DNA from: an uncultured Clostridium sp.
GTDB lineage: Bacteria > Bacillota > Clostridia > TANB77 > CAG-508
NCBI GenBank assembly: GCA_948467875.1
Contig: CAOKFZ010000008.1
Span: forward strand, 1-64,000
Length of the DNA: 64,000 bases
Direction of reading: 5' to 3'
The position numbers and the translations under genes were made by a program. Below are positions 43,340 through 53,762 of this stretch, in pieces. The notes beneath the pieces are model-generated. The model saw only the letters and a program-made list of their open reading frames with translations. It ran no database searches and had not been told where the DNA came from. The first letter of the stretch is position 1; each line of letters starts with the position of its first letter.

Positions 43340-46172
43340 TTATAATCTATCCAAATATTTCTTCAAAAACTTTCCTGTATGCGACTTATCATTTCTGACA
43401 ATTTGCTCTGGCGTCCCAATCGCAATTACTTCGCCACCTTTATCTCCGCCTTCTGGACCTAAATCAATAATATGGTCTGCTGTTTTAATCAAATCCAAAT
43501 TATGTTCAATCACAACAATCGTGTTTCCATGATCTACAAGTCTTTGTAAAATATCAACCAATCTGTGAACATCATCAATATGAAGTCCTGTCGTTGGCTC
43601 ATCTAAAATATACAACGTTTTTCCTGTTGCTCTTTTGGATAATTCTGTTGCTAATTTGACACGTTGCGCCTCACCACCTGAAAGCGTTGTAGAAGGCTGT
43701 CCCAGCTTAATATAGCCAAGCCCCACATCAAACAACGTTTGCACTTTATCACGAATACGTGGAATATTGCTAAAAAATTCCAATGCTTCTTCAACCGTCA
43801 TATCCAGCACATCTGAAATGCTTTTTCCTTTATATTTTACCTCTAAAGTTTCACGATTATAACGCGTTCCATTGCAAATTTCACAAGGAACATAAATATC
43901 CGGTAAAAAATTCATTCCAATACGAACAACGCCATCCCCTTGGCAAGCCTCGCAACGTCCGCCAGCCACGTTAAAACTAAATCTTCCTTTTTGATAGCCA
44001 CGCATTTTTGCTTCATTGGTACCTGCAAAAATATCACGAATAATATCAAAAACTCCTGTGTATGTTGCTGGATTAGAACGTGGCGTCCTTCCAATTGGTG
44101 ATTGGTCAATATTAATGATTTTATCAATATTAGAAACACCATTTATTTTTTCGCACTTTCCAGGTTTTTCATTGGATTTGTTAATTTCTTTCGCTAAATA
44201 TTTATATAAAATTGCATTGACTAATGTTGACTTTCCAGAACCTGAAACACCTGTTACACAATTAAAAACGCCTAGTGGAATTTTCACATTCACATTTTTT
44301 AAATTATGTTCTGTTGCCCCAATAATCTCCAAAAACTTGCCTGGACTTGCTTTTCTTCTTGTTTTTGGCACACTGATTTTCTTTCTTCCACTCAAATATT
44401 GCCCTGTCACAGATTCTGAAATCAACTTGATTTCTTCTGCTGTTCCGCTGGGCAACAACATTTCCACCATGCACACCAGCACCAGGTCCAATATCTATAA
44501 TTTGGTCTGCTGCATACATGGTGTCTTCATCATGTTCTACCACAATCAATGTATTTCCTAAATCACGCAATTTTTTCAAAGTTTCCAATAATTTATCGTT
44601 ATCTCTTTGATGCAAACCAATACTTGGTTCATCTAAAATATACAAAACACCTGAAAGCCCTGAACCAATTTGTGTCGCCAAACGAATACGTTGAGCTTCT
44701 CCACCAGACAAAGTTCCGCTACTTCTAGATAACGTTAAATACTCCAAACCAACATCAATCAAAAATTGCAATCTAGCTGTCAATTCTCTAAAAATCAATT
44801 CTGCAATCATTTTTTCTTTTGACGTCAATTCAAGATTTCCCAAGTAATCTTTCACTTTATGAATTGGCATATCTGTCAACTCATTAATATTTTTATCCCC
44901 CACTTTAACAGACAAAACTTCTTTTTTTAGCCTTGCACCATGACAACAACGGCATAGACTTTCGCTCATATACATTTCGTAAAAATGGCGCATACCATCT
45001 GATTTCGTTTCTCGATAACGCCTATCCAAAGTAGGAAGAACACCTTCAAATGGAGTCGTAAATTTCCTTGTCCCAGCTGTAGAAGTATATTCAAAATCAA
45101 TTTCTTCGTCACCTGTTCCATATAAAATTTTCTCTAAAAAATCACGTGGTAACTTTTTGATTGGCTTTTTGATATCTACGCCATAATGTTTCGCAATGCT
45201 CTCAAAATACATCTTAGCCATAGTATCTCCACGTTTCATATTGCTTGAACCAAAAGCTTTGACACCATCGTATAACGTTTTACTTTTATCAGGAATGATT
45301 AAATCTTCATCCATTCTCATCAAATAACCAATCCCTGTGCATTCTGGGCATGCTCCCATAGGATTGTTAAAAGAAAACATACGTGGCGTCAATTCTTCAA
45401 AACTAACCCCACAATCTGGACAAGCATAATTGCCACTATATAATTTTTCTCCTTCTCCTACAAAATCTACTTTTATTAAATTATCACTATGGCGCATTGC
45501 TGTTTCAATAGATTCCGCCAAACGATTTCGAATATCTTCTTTGACAACAAGTCTGTCTACCACAATATCAATGTTATGTTTTTTATTTCGGTCCATTTCA
45601 ATGTCATCCGTTAACTCAAACATTTCACCATCAATGCGAACACGCACAAATCCTTCTTTTTGCATCTTTTCTAGAAGTTTTACATACTCTCCTTTTTTGG
45701 CTCGAATAATCGGAGACAAAATTTGAATTTTCGTTCCTTCTTCATGCTCTAACACATTATCTACAATTTGGTCAAGTGTTTGTTTCTCTATTTTTTTTCC
45801 ACAACTCGGACAATATGGCACACCAATTCTAGCATATAACAAACGTATATAATCATAGATTTCAGTAACGGTACCAACTGTCGAACGTGGATTTTTAGAA
45901 GTTGTTTTTTGGTCAATCGAAATCGCTGGCGAAAGTCCTTCAATTGATTCAACATTTGGCTTTTCCATCATGCCCAAAAATTGTCTTGCATAGGAAGACA
46001 AACTTTCTACATATCTTCTCTGTCCTTCTGCATAAATAGTATCAAAAGCAAGGGAAGATTTTCCCGAACCAGAAAGCCCTGTAATCACGACCATTTTATC
46101 TTTTGGAATTTGGATGCTTATATTTTTCAAATTATGTTCTTTTGCATTTTTTATTATAATTTTGTCGTTCAT
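43340..46172 (-). CDS. uvrA: UvrABC excinuclease subunit A, read through a CGGA recoding site
   Basis: The damage-recognition ATPase of nucleotide excision repair. From the ATG at 46172 ([20 protein letters not shown]) it has Walker [10 protein letters not shown], a zinc module (CPSCGKK; CPDCGVS..CPECTG) and the first ABC signature [15 protein letters not shown]. At CGG (44447-44445), after VHGGNVVAQ, reading CGGA as Gly gives [21 protein letters not shown], the conserved inter-domain segment. The second ATPase follows with [10 protein letters not shown], zinc finger [18 protein letters not shown] and [13 protein letters not shown]. Total about 943 residues, normal for UvrA. Without the shift the second ATPase domain would be lost. 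Confidence 0.95.
44444..44447 (-). other. CGGN recoding site 8: CGGA read as Gly (uvrA)
   Basis: Context CAG-CGGA-ACA. The glycine belongs to the QGTxEE motif found in UvrA proteins. Confidence 0.9.
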
Positions 46173-46261
46173 AATTGCCCCCTTCAATTTTATCATCTCT
46201 ATTTTATCAAACATTCGTTCTTTTGTCAATCTATTTTTTTGATTTTTCTCAACTTTTCAAC

Positions 46262-46297
46262 ACAAAAAAAGAACTGTAAAAAACTCTATTTTTACAG
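46262..46297 (-). terminator. Terminator of the 46309 gene
   Basis: CTGTAAAAA (46274-46282) pairs with TTTTTACAG (46289-46297); As at 46264-46270 give a minus-strand U-run. It separates the sortase cluster from uvrA. Confidence 0.75.
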
Positions 46298-46308
46298 CCT
46301 CTTTTCGA

Positions 46309-47145
46309 TTAATCTTCCACTTTTTTCCAAAAATTACTCCAAACAATTCCAACAACACCCATTCCAGCAAACGCCATTCCATACATTCTATATTGGTCAA
46401 GCACATTAGAAATAATATATTTGACAAAATCGCTAAAGCTCTGGTTCAACAATAAAATATTGTTAATATCTACATATTTATGAATCATCCTTTGAAACAA
46501 AAACAAAAGAACTCCAGAAGCAACCATCGCTATTCCTAGACAATTTATAAGCCCACTCCATTCCCTTATATGCAATAATAAATCAATTAATACCAAAAAT
46601 ACAAGTGCCACAATTAGTCCAATTTGTACCGTTTTTAATCCTTCATTTATCTGTGCTAAAATATTTGGAATTTGCTTGATATAACCTGCCATAGAACTAA
46701 TTTCATTTTCATAAACCTGAACAATTAAATTCTCAAAATCTTCTATATTCTTTTGTTCCTCGTCTTTCAAAGTTATATTATTTTCACTCAAGTATTGTTG
46801 AATATTTCCCTTAATTCTGGTTCGCACCTCATCAGAGCTATTTTGAATTTCGCCTCCCTCATATAAACAATTGACAAACGAATTAATATCTGCTTTCAAA
46901 ACATCTTCTGCATACAAATTTTCAAAAATATCTGCTGGCAATCCCGATTGATACTGATAATTTTCAAATCCATTTTTGATATTCGTTCCTACTTTTTGGT
47001 AATAATCAATTTCTTCTAATTTAGAAAAAATATAATCCTTTTGCAAAATCGTGTGAGACAACATAACAACTGAAAAAGTAGCTATGATTAATAAAGTCAC
47101 TAAAAATGCTATTACAATATCCATTCCTTTTTTTAATACTTTCAT
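46309..47145 (-). CDS. Membrane protein of the sortase cluster
   Basis: A 278-residue protein with an N-terminal membrane helix (about residues 10-32), an extracellular helical domain of about 130 residues, and three further helices (about 175-195, 202-220, 250-272). It is placed 11 bases after the sortase gene and is probably co-transcribed. No family recognised. A scaffold or partner for the sortase substrate is inferred from context only. Confidence 0.6.
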   Translation of the reverse strand: MKVLKKGMDIVIAFLVTLLIIATFSVVMLSHTILQKDYIFSKLEEIDYYQKVGTNIKNGFENYQYQSGLPADIFENLYAEDVLKADINSFVNCLYEGGEIQNSSDEVRTRIKGNIQQYLSENNITLKDEEQKNIEDFENLIVQVYENEISSMAGYIKQIPNILAQINEGLKTVQIGLIVALVFLVLIDLLLHIREWSGLINCLGIAMVASGVLLFLFQRMIHKYVDINNILLLNQSFSDFVKYIISNVLDQYRMYGMAFAGMGVVGIVWSNFWKKVED

Positions 47146-47156
47146 ACATTCTCCTT

Positions 47157-47798
47157 TTACTTTGCATACACGACATATCGTTCTGTTGCATACCCAATAT
47201 TATTAATTGGCCAACAAGTGTAAATCATCAATCTTTCTTCTGCTTCCTGAATTGGCACTTTATCTACTTCATTTTCATTCACAACTTGGGCATCATATAC
47301 TGTGTAATGAAATTCGCCATAATTCGTTGTAACTTGAATTTGGTCGCCTACTTTTACTTTCGGCAAATTCGCCAAAAAACGACCAAAATTATGTCCCATC
47401 AAAATAACACTTCCTCCTTCTCCCGGAAAATACGAATCATTATCATGCCCGATTCCCTTCTTTAGCAAATCTAGCGTTTTTCCATAATAAATAGGAAGCT
47501 CCACTCCAATACTTTCAATTTTTAAGGTAGCATAATTTTCTCCATAACTTGGACAATTCGTTAAAATTGCACTTTCATTATTTGGCTCTTCTTGTGAAAT
47601 CTGCTGCAAAACAGGTGCTATTTTTTCCTCTTCTTTTGTTTCAGCAATTGTAATAACATCAATTAAATCAGTTGCCAACAGAAATTTTTCTTTTCCCAAC
47701 TTAATCGATACCATACCAATAAAAATAATGATTAAAAAAGCAACTATTAATGAAAAGATAGTTGCTTTTAGTCCATTTTTTATTCTCTTATTTTGCAT
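47157..47798 (-). CDS. Class D-like sortase
   Basis: A 213-residue cysteine transpeptidase. An N-terminal membrane helix (residues 12-31) is followed by the sortase barrel, with catalytic His in LMGHNFGRF (about residue 133), Cys in YTCWP (about 194) and Arg in ATERYVVY (about 206). Class D-type sortases in Clostridia and Bacilli anchor specific surface or spore proteins. It overlaps the putative substrate gene by 11 bases, indicating coupled expression. Confidence 0.85.
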   Translation of the reverse strand: MQNKRIKNGLKATIFSLIVAFLIIIFIGMVSIKLGKEKFLLATDLIDVITIAETKEEEKIAPVLQQISQEEPNNESAILTNCPSYGENYATLKIESIGVELPIYYGKTLDLLKKGIGHDNDSYFPGEGGSVILMGHNFGRFLANLPKVKVGDQIQVTTNYGEFHYTVYDAQVVNENEVDKVPIQEAEERLMIYTCWPINNIGYATERYVVYAK

Positions 47799-48462
47799 AT
47801 TTTTTTACTACCACACCTATGCTAGCCATGGCAACTATTGCTAGTATCGTTTTTGTTACAACTGAAAAATCATTTCCTGTATAAACTAATTTTGTTCCAT
47901 TACCGTTATTATTGATATTCTTATTATTGTTATTTACTACAACTGAAGTTCCTCCATTGGTAGAAGTTGAAGTACCTGGTTTAGCCGTATTTCCTGTATT
48001 TGTATTGTTATTTCTTACAAAATATTGTGCATATGATTTCCCACTAACAATTACATTTCCTTTCAAGTCTTTTACAGTAACAATATTATTAACTGTATCT
48101 ACTTCAATGTTTAATCCAGCTTCCTTTCCAGCTTCTTTGACTAATCTGATAACTTCTGCTTTAATGGCATTATCAACTCCTTCTAAAGTACTTGAATTAG
48201 AAGTAGCTAATACTGCTTTTGCCTCTTCTAATTTAGCAATAATAATATCCGCTTTTGCATCTGTTACAGGGTTATCCTTCAAAAATTGAGTTAATCTTTG
48301 GGCAACTGGTTCTGTAATTTGAAGTGTCCTTCCATTGACTGTATGTGCTCTTGTAATATAAGAAATCACATCCTCATTATTGTACGCTTGAACAGAATTT
48401 GACATACAAATTACTAGTATCATCATTGCTACTATACTCATTATTTTCATTATTTTATTCAT
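47788..48462 (-). CDS. Secreted wall protein, putative sortase substrate with LVYTG motif
   Basis: A 224-residue protein. Residues 1-26 are a signal peptide (IMSIVAMMILVICMSNSVQA). A helical domain of about 100 residues and a short beta region follow, then a Thr/Asn/Gly-rich linker (about 155-192). The C-terminus, KLVYTGND then a hydrophobic stretch and KKYAK, has the three-part layout of a sorting signal, with LVYTG replacing LPxTG. It is directly coupled to the sortase gene. Confidence 0.72.
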   Translation of the reverse strand: MNKIMKIMSIVAMMILVICMSNSVQAYNNEDVISYITRAHTVNGRTLQITEPVAQRLTQFLKDNPVTDAKADIIIAKLEEAKAVLATSNSSTLEGVDNAIKAEVIRLVKEAGKEAGLNIEVDTVNNIVTVKDLKGNVIVSGKSYAQYFVRNNNTNTGNTAKPGTSTSTNGGTSVVVNNNNKNINNNGNGTKLVYTGNDFSVVTKTILAIVAMASIGVVVKKYAK

Positions 48463-48540
48463 GATAAATCTCTCCTTTTTTATTATCTTGTTTCTATTTT
48501 ACCACATTTTTACACCTTTTGCAATAGTTTTTTAGAAAAT

Positions 48541-51240
48541 TTAGTAACTTTTATAACAAATATTGCAATCAACATTCCCATTAATCCCTGAAACTTTTCC
48601 TGAACTGGTATATTGCCAAATTGTATATCTGCCATTATACGTGCATTTCGAGTTATATTGAGCCACCCAAATATCATATGGAATTTGATTGGCATATAAA
48701 TTATCATTTAAAAATGATTTGCACGCATATACCATTGGCGTATAGCCATAACTTGTAATTGTTTGGCAAAAAGTATTAGCAATACTGGTACGAACTTGTT
48801 TGCTTAAATTTTTATCTCTTGTATTGACACCTGAAACCAGTTCCAAATCAATCGCAATCGGCATTGATACTTGATTTTGATAACCATATTTTCGCAAAAG
48901 ATTGATTACATATTCGGCATCTTTTTTCGCTTCTGTACTATTAATCGCAGCTGAGTAAAAATACACACCAACTTTCAAGCCATTTGCCACAGCCTCTCCA
49001 AAATTCTTCTTAAATTTCGTATCTTCTGCCAAGCCGCCATTGCCATAGCCTCGATACCCCGCTCGTATCATGGCATATTTTATTCCGCTTCCTGCTACAC
49101 TTTTCCAATTAATCGCCCCTTGAAATTGCGACACATCAATTCCTTTGCTACCAGAAACATTGGTATTATTGACAACTGGAGCTGTATTAGGTAAAGAATT
49201 GTTATTAGAATTTGTACTTGGATTGGTTGGATTGACTACAACATCTGTATAAACCACAAATGTTGCCCCAACTCCACCAATTATATCCCCATATCGTGAT
49301 TTCTCATAAACGGTAACGGTATGTGTGCCAATCGACATTCCTGTTGTACTAATAAGCTTACCAAAACCTGCATTGACTGTTTTTCCATCATATTTGTTCA
49401 TAAAATATACAACATCAGGTCTATAATAGCGCTCTGCACTCGCTCTCCAGTTTCCATCAACATAAATTTCAATACTCGCTGTTTCATCTTGTGCAACTGC
49501 CCAGCCATCTACAATCAAATTTGAACCTACTTTTATGGAAGTTCCATTGCGTGGCGTATCCAAACACATTTCCCCTAAATATTGTTTATTCCTTGTCTTA
49601 ATATTCCTTTCTGAAACTGCAATCAAGTCTCCAAACCTTGAAATTTCCTCAATTCGCAAAACATGCATTCCAATGGCTAAATGCGTAATATCGATTTGTT
49701 TATAAAAGCCCGCATTTGGTGTATTATACACACCACCATACTGGGGCGAAATAATCCTGTCCACATCGTCTCTTTGCACTCTACTACAATTATTTTCTAA
49801 AACGGTTCCATCGAGTAAAATTCGAATCCTCGCATCTCGATCATCTGATACTGCCCAACCTTGAATCTCCATCATATTGACTTCTTGCTTTACCAATTCC
49901 GTAGATTGTTGTGGTTTCTCCACATACATGGTTCCTTGATATTGTTTATTTTGTACCCTTACATAAACTTCTAAAATACTAATCATTTCACCATATCTAG
50001 ACACTTGTTGTACTGTAATTCTATGATTTCCCGCCAATATTTGAGTAATATCCATCTCAAACTCAAACCCAGCCTTTGGTGTTTTTTCTTTTCCGCCATA
50101 TTCTGGTGCTATTAAAATATCCACATCTTGCCTTAAAGTTCGATTCGCATTTCCAAGTTTATTTCCATCAACTGAAATTTCAATCGTTGCTTGTTCATCA
50201 TTTGAAACTGCCCAACCAGAAATTTCAATCTTGTCATCATCTGGCTTTATAAAAATATCTTGAGTATTTGGAGAATCAATGTACATTCTCCCTTGATATT
50301 TTCGATTTTGTATTTGAAGTTGAACTTCCCTTTCTGTAATCAATTCTCCATATCTCGACAGCTCTTGCACAGTTATGATGTGATTTCCAGGTGTCACACC
50401 ATGAGTATCTAAAATATAGCAAAAACCTGCATTTGGCGAAAGGATTGTTCCACCATATTCTGGAGAAATTAACCTATCAATATCATCTCTTTTGCTTCTA
50501 CTACAATTGCCAAGTACCTTTCTATCCAGCAAAACACGCACCATCGCTTGCGCATCATTCGATACTGCCCAACCAGAAATTTCAATTTTGTTGTCATCTG
50601 GTTTCACAAAAATATCTTGAGCATTCGGAAAATCAATATACATCCTCCCTTGATATTTCTGATTTTCAATCTTAATTTCGACTTCACTTATACTAATGAT
50701 TTCTCCATATCTCGACAATTGCTGTACTGTAATTTTATGATTTCCATTTGCTATTCCATTGCTATCCATCGTATAGCAAAATCCAGCATTAGGCGTCAGT
50801 TCTACTCCACCATACGCTGGGGAGATAATCACATCCACATCTCCTCTTTTTATTCTACTACAATTGCCTAATATTGTTCCGTCTAGTAAAATTCGAACTG
50901 TCGCTTGCGCATCATTCGATACTGCCCAACCAACAATTTCTATCTGGCTTTGAGCTGGTTTCACAAATGTCGCCTGACTACTTGGACAATCGATAAAACT
51001 TTGCCCTATCGTTTCAATAAAACCTTTCACTTCTAAATTTTCTATCTCATTCTTAATTTGGATATTTTCTTCTAATTTCTCTACTTGGATTTCATCTGGC
51101 ACTTGGTTTTCTTCTATTTCCTCGATTTTTTCTTTGACTTCCCAAACCTCATTGTCTACATTTTCCAATGCAAACACATAGGATTTTGCAACCAGCAAAA
51201 AAATAAAAGACATAACAATAATTCCTATTTTATTTTTCAT
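48541..51240 (-). CDS. GH25 lysozyme with five N-terminal GWAVSND-type repeats
   Basis: An 899-residue exported protein. A signal peptide (about residues 1-25) and an acidic segment lead to five repeats of about 100 residues, each opening with GWAVSND or GWAVAQD and containing DV..I.P.YGG, NAGF and G.H.ITV..LSRYGE. Such repeats probably bind cell wall or surface sugars. After an Asn/Pro linker the GH25 domain (about 690-899) starts GSKGIDVSQFQGAINWK and carries the catalytic acid pair in PIAIDLELV, with IWQYTSSGKVSGINGNVDCN at the end. It hydrolyses peptidoglycan between MurNAc and GlcNAc. A role in wall turnover is inferred. Confidence 0.9.
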   Translation of the reverse strand: MKNKIGIIVMSFIFLLVAKSYVFALENVDNEVWEVKEKIEEIEENQVPDEIQVEKLEENIQIKNEIENLEVKGFIETIGQSFIDCPSSQATFVKPAQSQIEIVGWAVSNDAQATVRILLDGTILGNCSRIKRGDVDVIISPAYGGVELTPNAGFCYTMDSNGIANGNHKITVQQLSRYGEIISISEVEIKIENQKYQGRMYIDFPNAQDIFVKPDDNKIEISGWAVSNDAQAMVRVLLDRKVLGNCSRSKRDDIDRLISPEYGGTILSPNAGFCYILDTHGVTPGNHIITVQELSRYGELITEREVQLQIQNRKYQGRMYIDSPNTQDIFIKPDDDKIEISGWAVSNDEQATIEISVDGNKLGNANRTLRQDVDILIAPEYGGKEKTPKAGFEFEMDITQILAGNHRITVQQVSRYGEMISILEVYVRVQNKQYQGTMYVEKPQQSTELVKQEVNMMEIQGWAVSDDRDARIRILLDGTVLENNCSRVQRDDVDRIISPQYGGVYNTPNAGFYKQIDITHLAIGMHVLRIEEISRFGDLIAVSERNIKTRNKQYLGEMCLDTPRNGTSIKVGSNLIVDGWAVAQDETASIEIYVDGNWRASAERYYRPDVVYFMNKYDGKTVNAGFGKLISTTGMSIGTHTVTVYEKSRYGDIIGGVGATFVVYTDVVVNPTNPSTNSNNNSLPNTAPVVNNTNVSGSKGIDVSQFQGAINWKSVAGSGIKYAMIRAGYRGYGNGGLAEDTKFKKNFGEAVANGLKVGVYFYSAAINSTEAKKDAEYVINLLRKYGYQNQVSMPIAIDLELVSGVNTRDKNLSKQVRTSIANTFCQTITSYGYTPMVYACKSFLNDNLYANQIPYDIWVAQYNSKCTYNGRYTIWQYTSSGKVSGINGNVDCNICYKSY

Positions 51241-51310
51241 TGTGGACCTCCCAATCCTCCAACAAAAACCTCAATAAAATTATTAAAAATTATATCTTTT
51301 CTCTAAAACC

Positions 51311-51361
51311 TTATAAAAAAACTTCCCTCAAAACTGAGCATTGTTCATTTTAGGGAAGTTT
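51311..51361 (-). terminator. tRNA-Trp terminator
   Basis: AAACTTCCCT (from 51319) pairs with AGGGAAGTTT (to 51361), further extended by AAAA/TTTT inside; minus-strand U-run from the A7 near 51315. It begins right at the CCA end of the tRNA. Confidence 0.8.
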
Positions 51362-51435
51362 GGCAGGGGTAGAAGGATTCGAACCCTCACAGGCGGTTTT
51401 GGAGACCGATGTGCTACCATTAACACTATACCCCT
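51361..51435 (-). tRNA. tRNA-Trp (anticodon CCA)
   Basis: Minus strand: acceptor arms AGGGGTA and TACCCCT, discriminator G and encoded CCA (51363-51361). T-loop GTTCGAATC lies in a CC-stem. The anticodon loop CTCCAAA gives CCA, which reads UGG only. The CCG-type quadruplet-reading tRNA proposed for this genome is not in the window. Confidence 0.95.
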
Positions 51436-51504
51436 ATTTTTGACTTACTTTATTATTATACACAATATATAAAAATAATGCAAGTCATTTTTCATAAAAT
51501 TTTT

Positions 51505-53070
51505 CTATTTTCTCTTTTTTCTATGTCTCCAAATAAGAATGCCAACTAAAATAATCACAATCGGAATCGTAAAAATAATTGCCAAAACTACTCTATTTTG
51601 ATTTTCTGTTGCAGTAAATACATAAGAAGTTCCTGACATATCTTTTCGAATCGTCAACGTATTTTCTTTTTCAGACAAATACGCAATACTATTAATAGCA
51701 AAATCTTTATTGCTTTCTATATAAGAAATTGGATATTGTCGATCTAATTCTTCTACAATATAATCTGCAAAAAATCTACCATTTCCAGCAATAACCATTT
51801 TGGATTCAATTTTATCTGATTTTTCTTCTGGATTAGCTTCTTCTCCTTCTTCTGTTGCCTGTTCCTCGGAACCTTCCGCAATTGTTTTTGTCATTAAAGC
51901 AGAAACTGTAAAATGACCTGTTTGCGCCGTTGAAGTTGCGTTTGCCAAATTCGTTGAAAAATCTGTAATAAACATGGCATTTTCTGTTGTTCCAAGCAAT
52001 TCCTCTTTGGTTACTTTCAAATTCTGCAATTCTTCATCTGACTTAAAATTCAATTTTTGGCTATACGCAAGCCATATACGACTATCTGTCGCAATATCAG
52101 CCGTAATCTCATTTGTGCTTGAAATTTGCGGAATAAAAACATAAGGATAATTGGCTGCCATATAATTGCTATTTGTCTCAAAAATATAACCATTTTCAAA
52201 ACTTACGCCATAAATATCTAATATTTTTTGCAAATTTGGAAAAGTCGCACTTTGACTAACCACATCTTGCGTTACAAACAAATTTCCACCTTTGCCAATA
52301 TAATCCATCACAGCATTTGCTTCATTTTCTAAAAAATCTGTTGTTGGAGAAATAATCGCTAAAACGTTACAATCATCTGGCACACTTCCTGTTGTAATTA
52401 AATTTATATTGGAAATATCAAAAGCTTCATTTTTCAAATAGGTTGACAAAACACCCAATTCAGCTTGCATCCCTTCTTCGGTACTAATCGCAAATTCTTC
52501 ATGCCCTTGTACAAAATATACTTTAGGCTTATTTTCTGTCCCTAAACTCAAAATAGAATTTGTTAAAGTTTGCTCTGTTGTATCAATTTGAGCATAAGTT
52601 GTATAATCATAACTGGTAAACTCTGACCTTGTATCAATAATTTTTTTGCTGTTACCAGATTCTACCACAACAATCGGATAACCATCTTCTAATTCAAATT
52701 CTTGCACTTTTTCTAAATTGCTTTCACTAGACAACATCTCATAAGAAATTTTATCATTTGCCTCGCAATACTGCTTTACAAGTCCTACAACAGAATTTTC
52801 TTCCTCAATTCCAAAAAGATACAACTTAATCTCTTGGTCGATTGACTCCAATGCTTTTTTAGAGGTTTCTGAAAGTGTATAAATTTTATTAGCAGTCACG
52901 TCAATTTCAGGCAACTCCAATGTATTAACCCAAACATTTAAACCAACAAAAGCCCCAATTAATACAAGCACTAACAATAATGTCAGCCACCTACTTGAAA
53001 TAAATATTTTTCTCATTTTCAAAGAAAATTTCTCAGAAAACTTAATTTCTGTTTTTTCTTGCTCACTCAT
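51505..53070 (-). CDS. GldG-like ABC-system auxiliary membrane protein
   Basis: A 521-residue protein with membrane helices at about residues 33-53 and 495-515 and a large extracytoplasmic domain between. LYFVQGHEEFAIST-type and NVLAIISPTTDFLENEANAV segments fit the GldG/ABC-type uncharacterised family (IFT52-like fold). It is the third gene of an ABC-2 cassette with the permease 11 bases upstream. The cassette resembles Gld systems but its cargo in Firmicutes is unknown. Confidence 0.8.
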   Translation of the reverse strand: MSEQEKTEIKFSEKFSLKMRKIFISSRWLTLLLVLVLIGAFVGLNVWVNTLELPEIDVTANKIYTLSETSKKALESIDQEIKLYLFGIEEENSVVGLVKQYCEANDKISYEMLSSESNLEKVQEFELEDGYPIVVVESGNSKKIIDTRSEFTSYDYTTYAQIDTTEQTLTNSILSLGTENKPKVYFVQGHEEFAISTEEGMQAELGVLSTYLKNEAFDISNINLITTGSVPDDCNVLAIISPTTDFLENEANAVMDYIGKGGNLFVTQDVVSQSATFPNLQKILDIYGVSFENGYIFETNSNYMAANYPYVFIPQISSTNEITADIATDSRIWLAYSQKLNFKSDEELQNLKVTKEELLGTTENAMFITDFSTNLANATSTAQTGHFTVSALMTKTIAEGSEEQATEEGEEANPEEKSDKIESKMVIAGNGRFFADYIVEELDRQYPISYIESNKDFAINSIAYLSEKENTLTIRKDMSGTSYVFTATENQNRVVLAIIFTIPIVIILVGILIWRHRKKRK

Positions 53071-53081
53071 TTTCTCCCCTC

Positions 53082-53762
53082 CTACTTCACACTTTTTCTT
53101 CTTTGCAATACAATAATTGTCAATAATATAAATAACACTGAAAATGACACATACGTAATGATTTCAGAAACAGAAATCAAGCCTGCTGGAAATTTATCAA
53201 ACATGGCAATCAAGGAAAAAATTTGCAATGAACTTGCCATTTGTGGTAAAAACCACATTAACAAAAATACACCAGTTGTCACAAAATAAGCTACAATTTG
53301 GCTTTCTGTAATGGAAGAAGCAAACATTCCAAAAGAAAGATAGGCTACACTTAGCAACAAAAATCCAAATAATGTGCTAATTGCCACTTTTAAGGATGGG
53401 TCCCCAAAATATTTTAAAATTGCAAAATAAACAAATGTCAAAGCCTCTGTTACCACCAAAACAATTCCTGCTGCCAACAATTTTCCAAACACAATCGCTG
53501 TTAAACTTCTTGGCGCTGTCAGCAATAGTTGTTCTGTTCCAGATTTTCTTTCTGCCGAAAACATTCCCATTGTCAAAACTGGAGCCACAAATGTCAAAAT
53601 AGTTGCCCCATTATAAAATAAATTTTCAAAATTTAAAGATTGATAACTAAATATTGAAATATAGAAAAACACACTAAATAACAATAAAAATATACCAATA
53701 AACACATAGCCTGTTGGAGATAAAAGATAACTTTTTAATTCTTTTTTCATTACGGCAAACAT
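53082..53762 (-). CDS. ABC-2 type permease (GldF-like)
   Basis: A 226-residue permease with six hydrophobic segments. MFAVMKKELKSYLLSPTGYV and FSAERKSGTEQLLLTAPRSL are hallmark ABC-2 permease motifs. It overlaps the ATPase gene by 1 base and precedes the GldG-like gene, making a three-gene exporter. Confidence 0.87.
   Translation of the reverse strand: MFAVMKKELKSYLLSPTGYVFIGIFLLLFSVFFYISIFSYQSLNFENLFYNGATILTFVAPVLTMGMFSAERKSGTEQLLLTAPRSLTAIVFGKLLAAGIVLVVTEALTFVYFAILKYFGDPSLKVAISTLFGFLLLSVAYLSFGMFASSITESQIVAYFVTTGVFLLMWFLPQMASSLQIFSLIAMFDKFPAGLISVSEIITYVSFSVLFILLTIIVLQRRKSVK

Noticed and set aside
48510..48707. A separate small membrane protein at the end of the GH25 gene
   Set aside because: It overlaps the conserved C-terminus of the lysozyme in another frame and has no ribosome-binding site.
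48541..51240. CRISPR-like or satellite repeat array
   Set aside because: The repetition comes from five diverged protein repeats (GWAVSND type) of a lysozyme; there are no identical short repeats with unique spacers.
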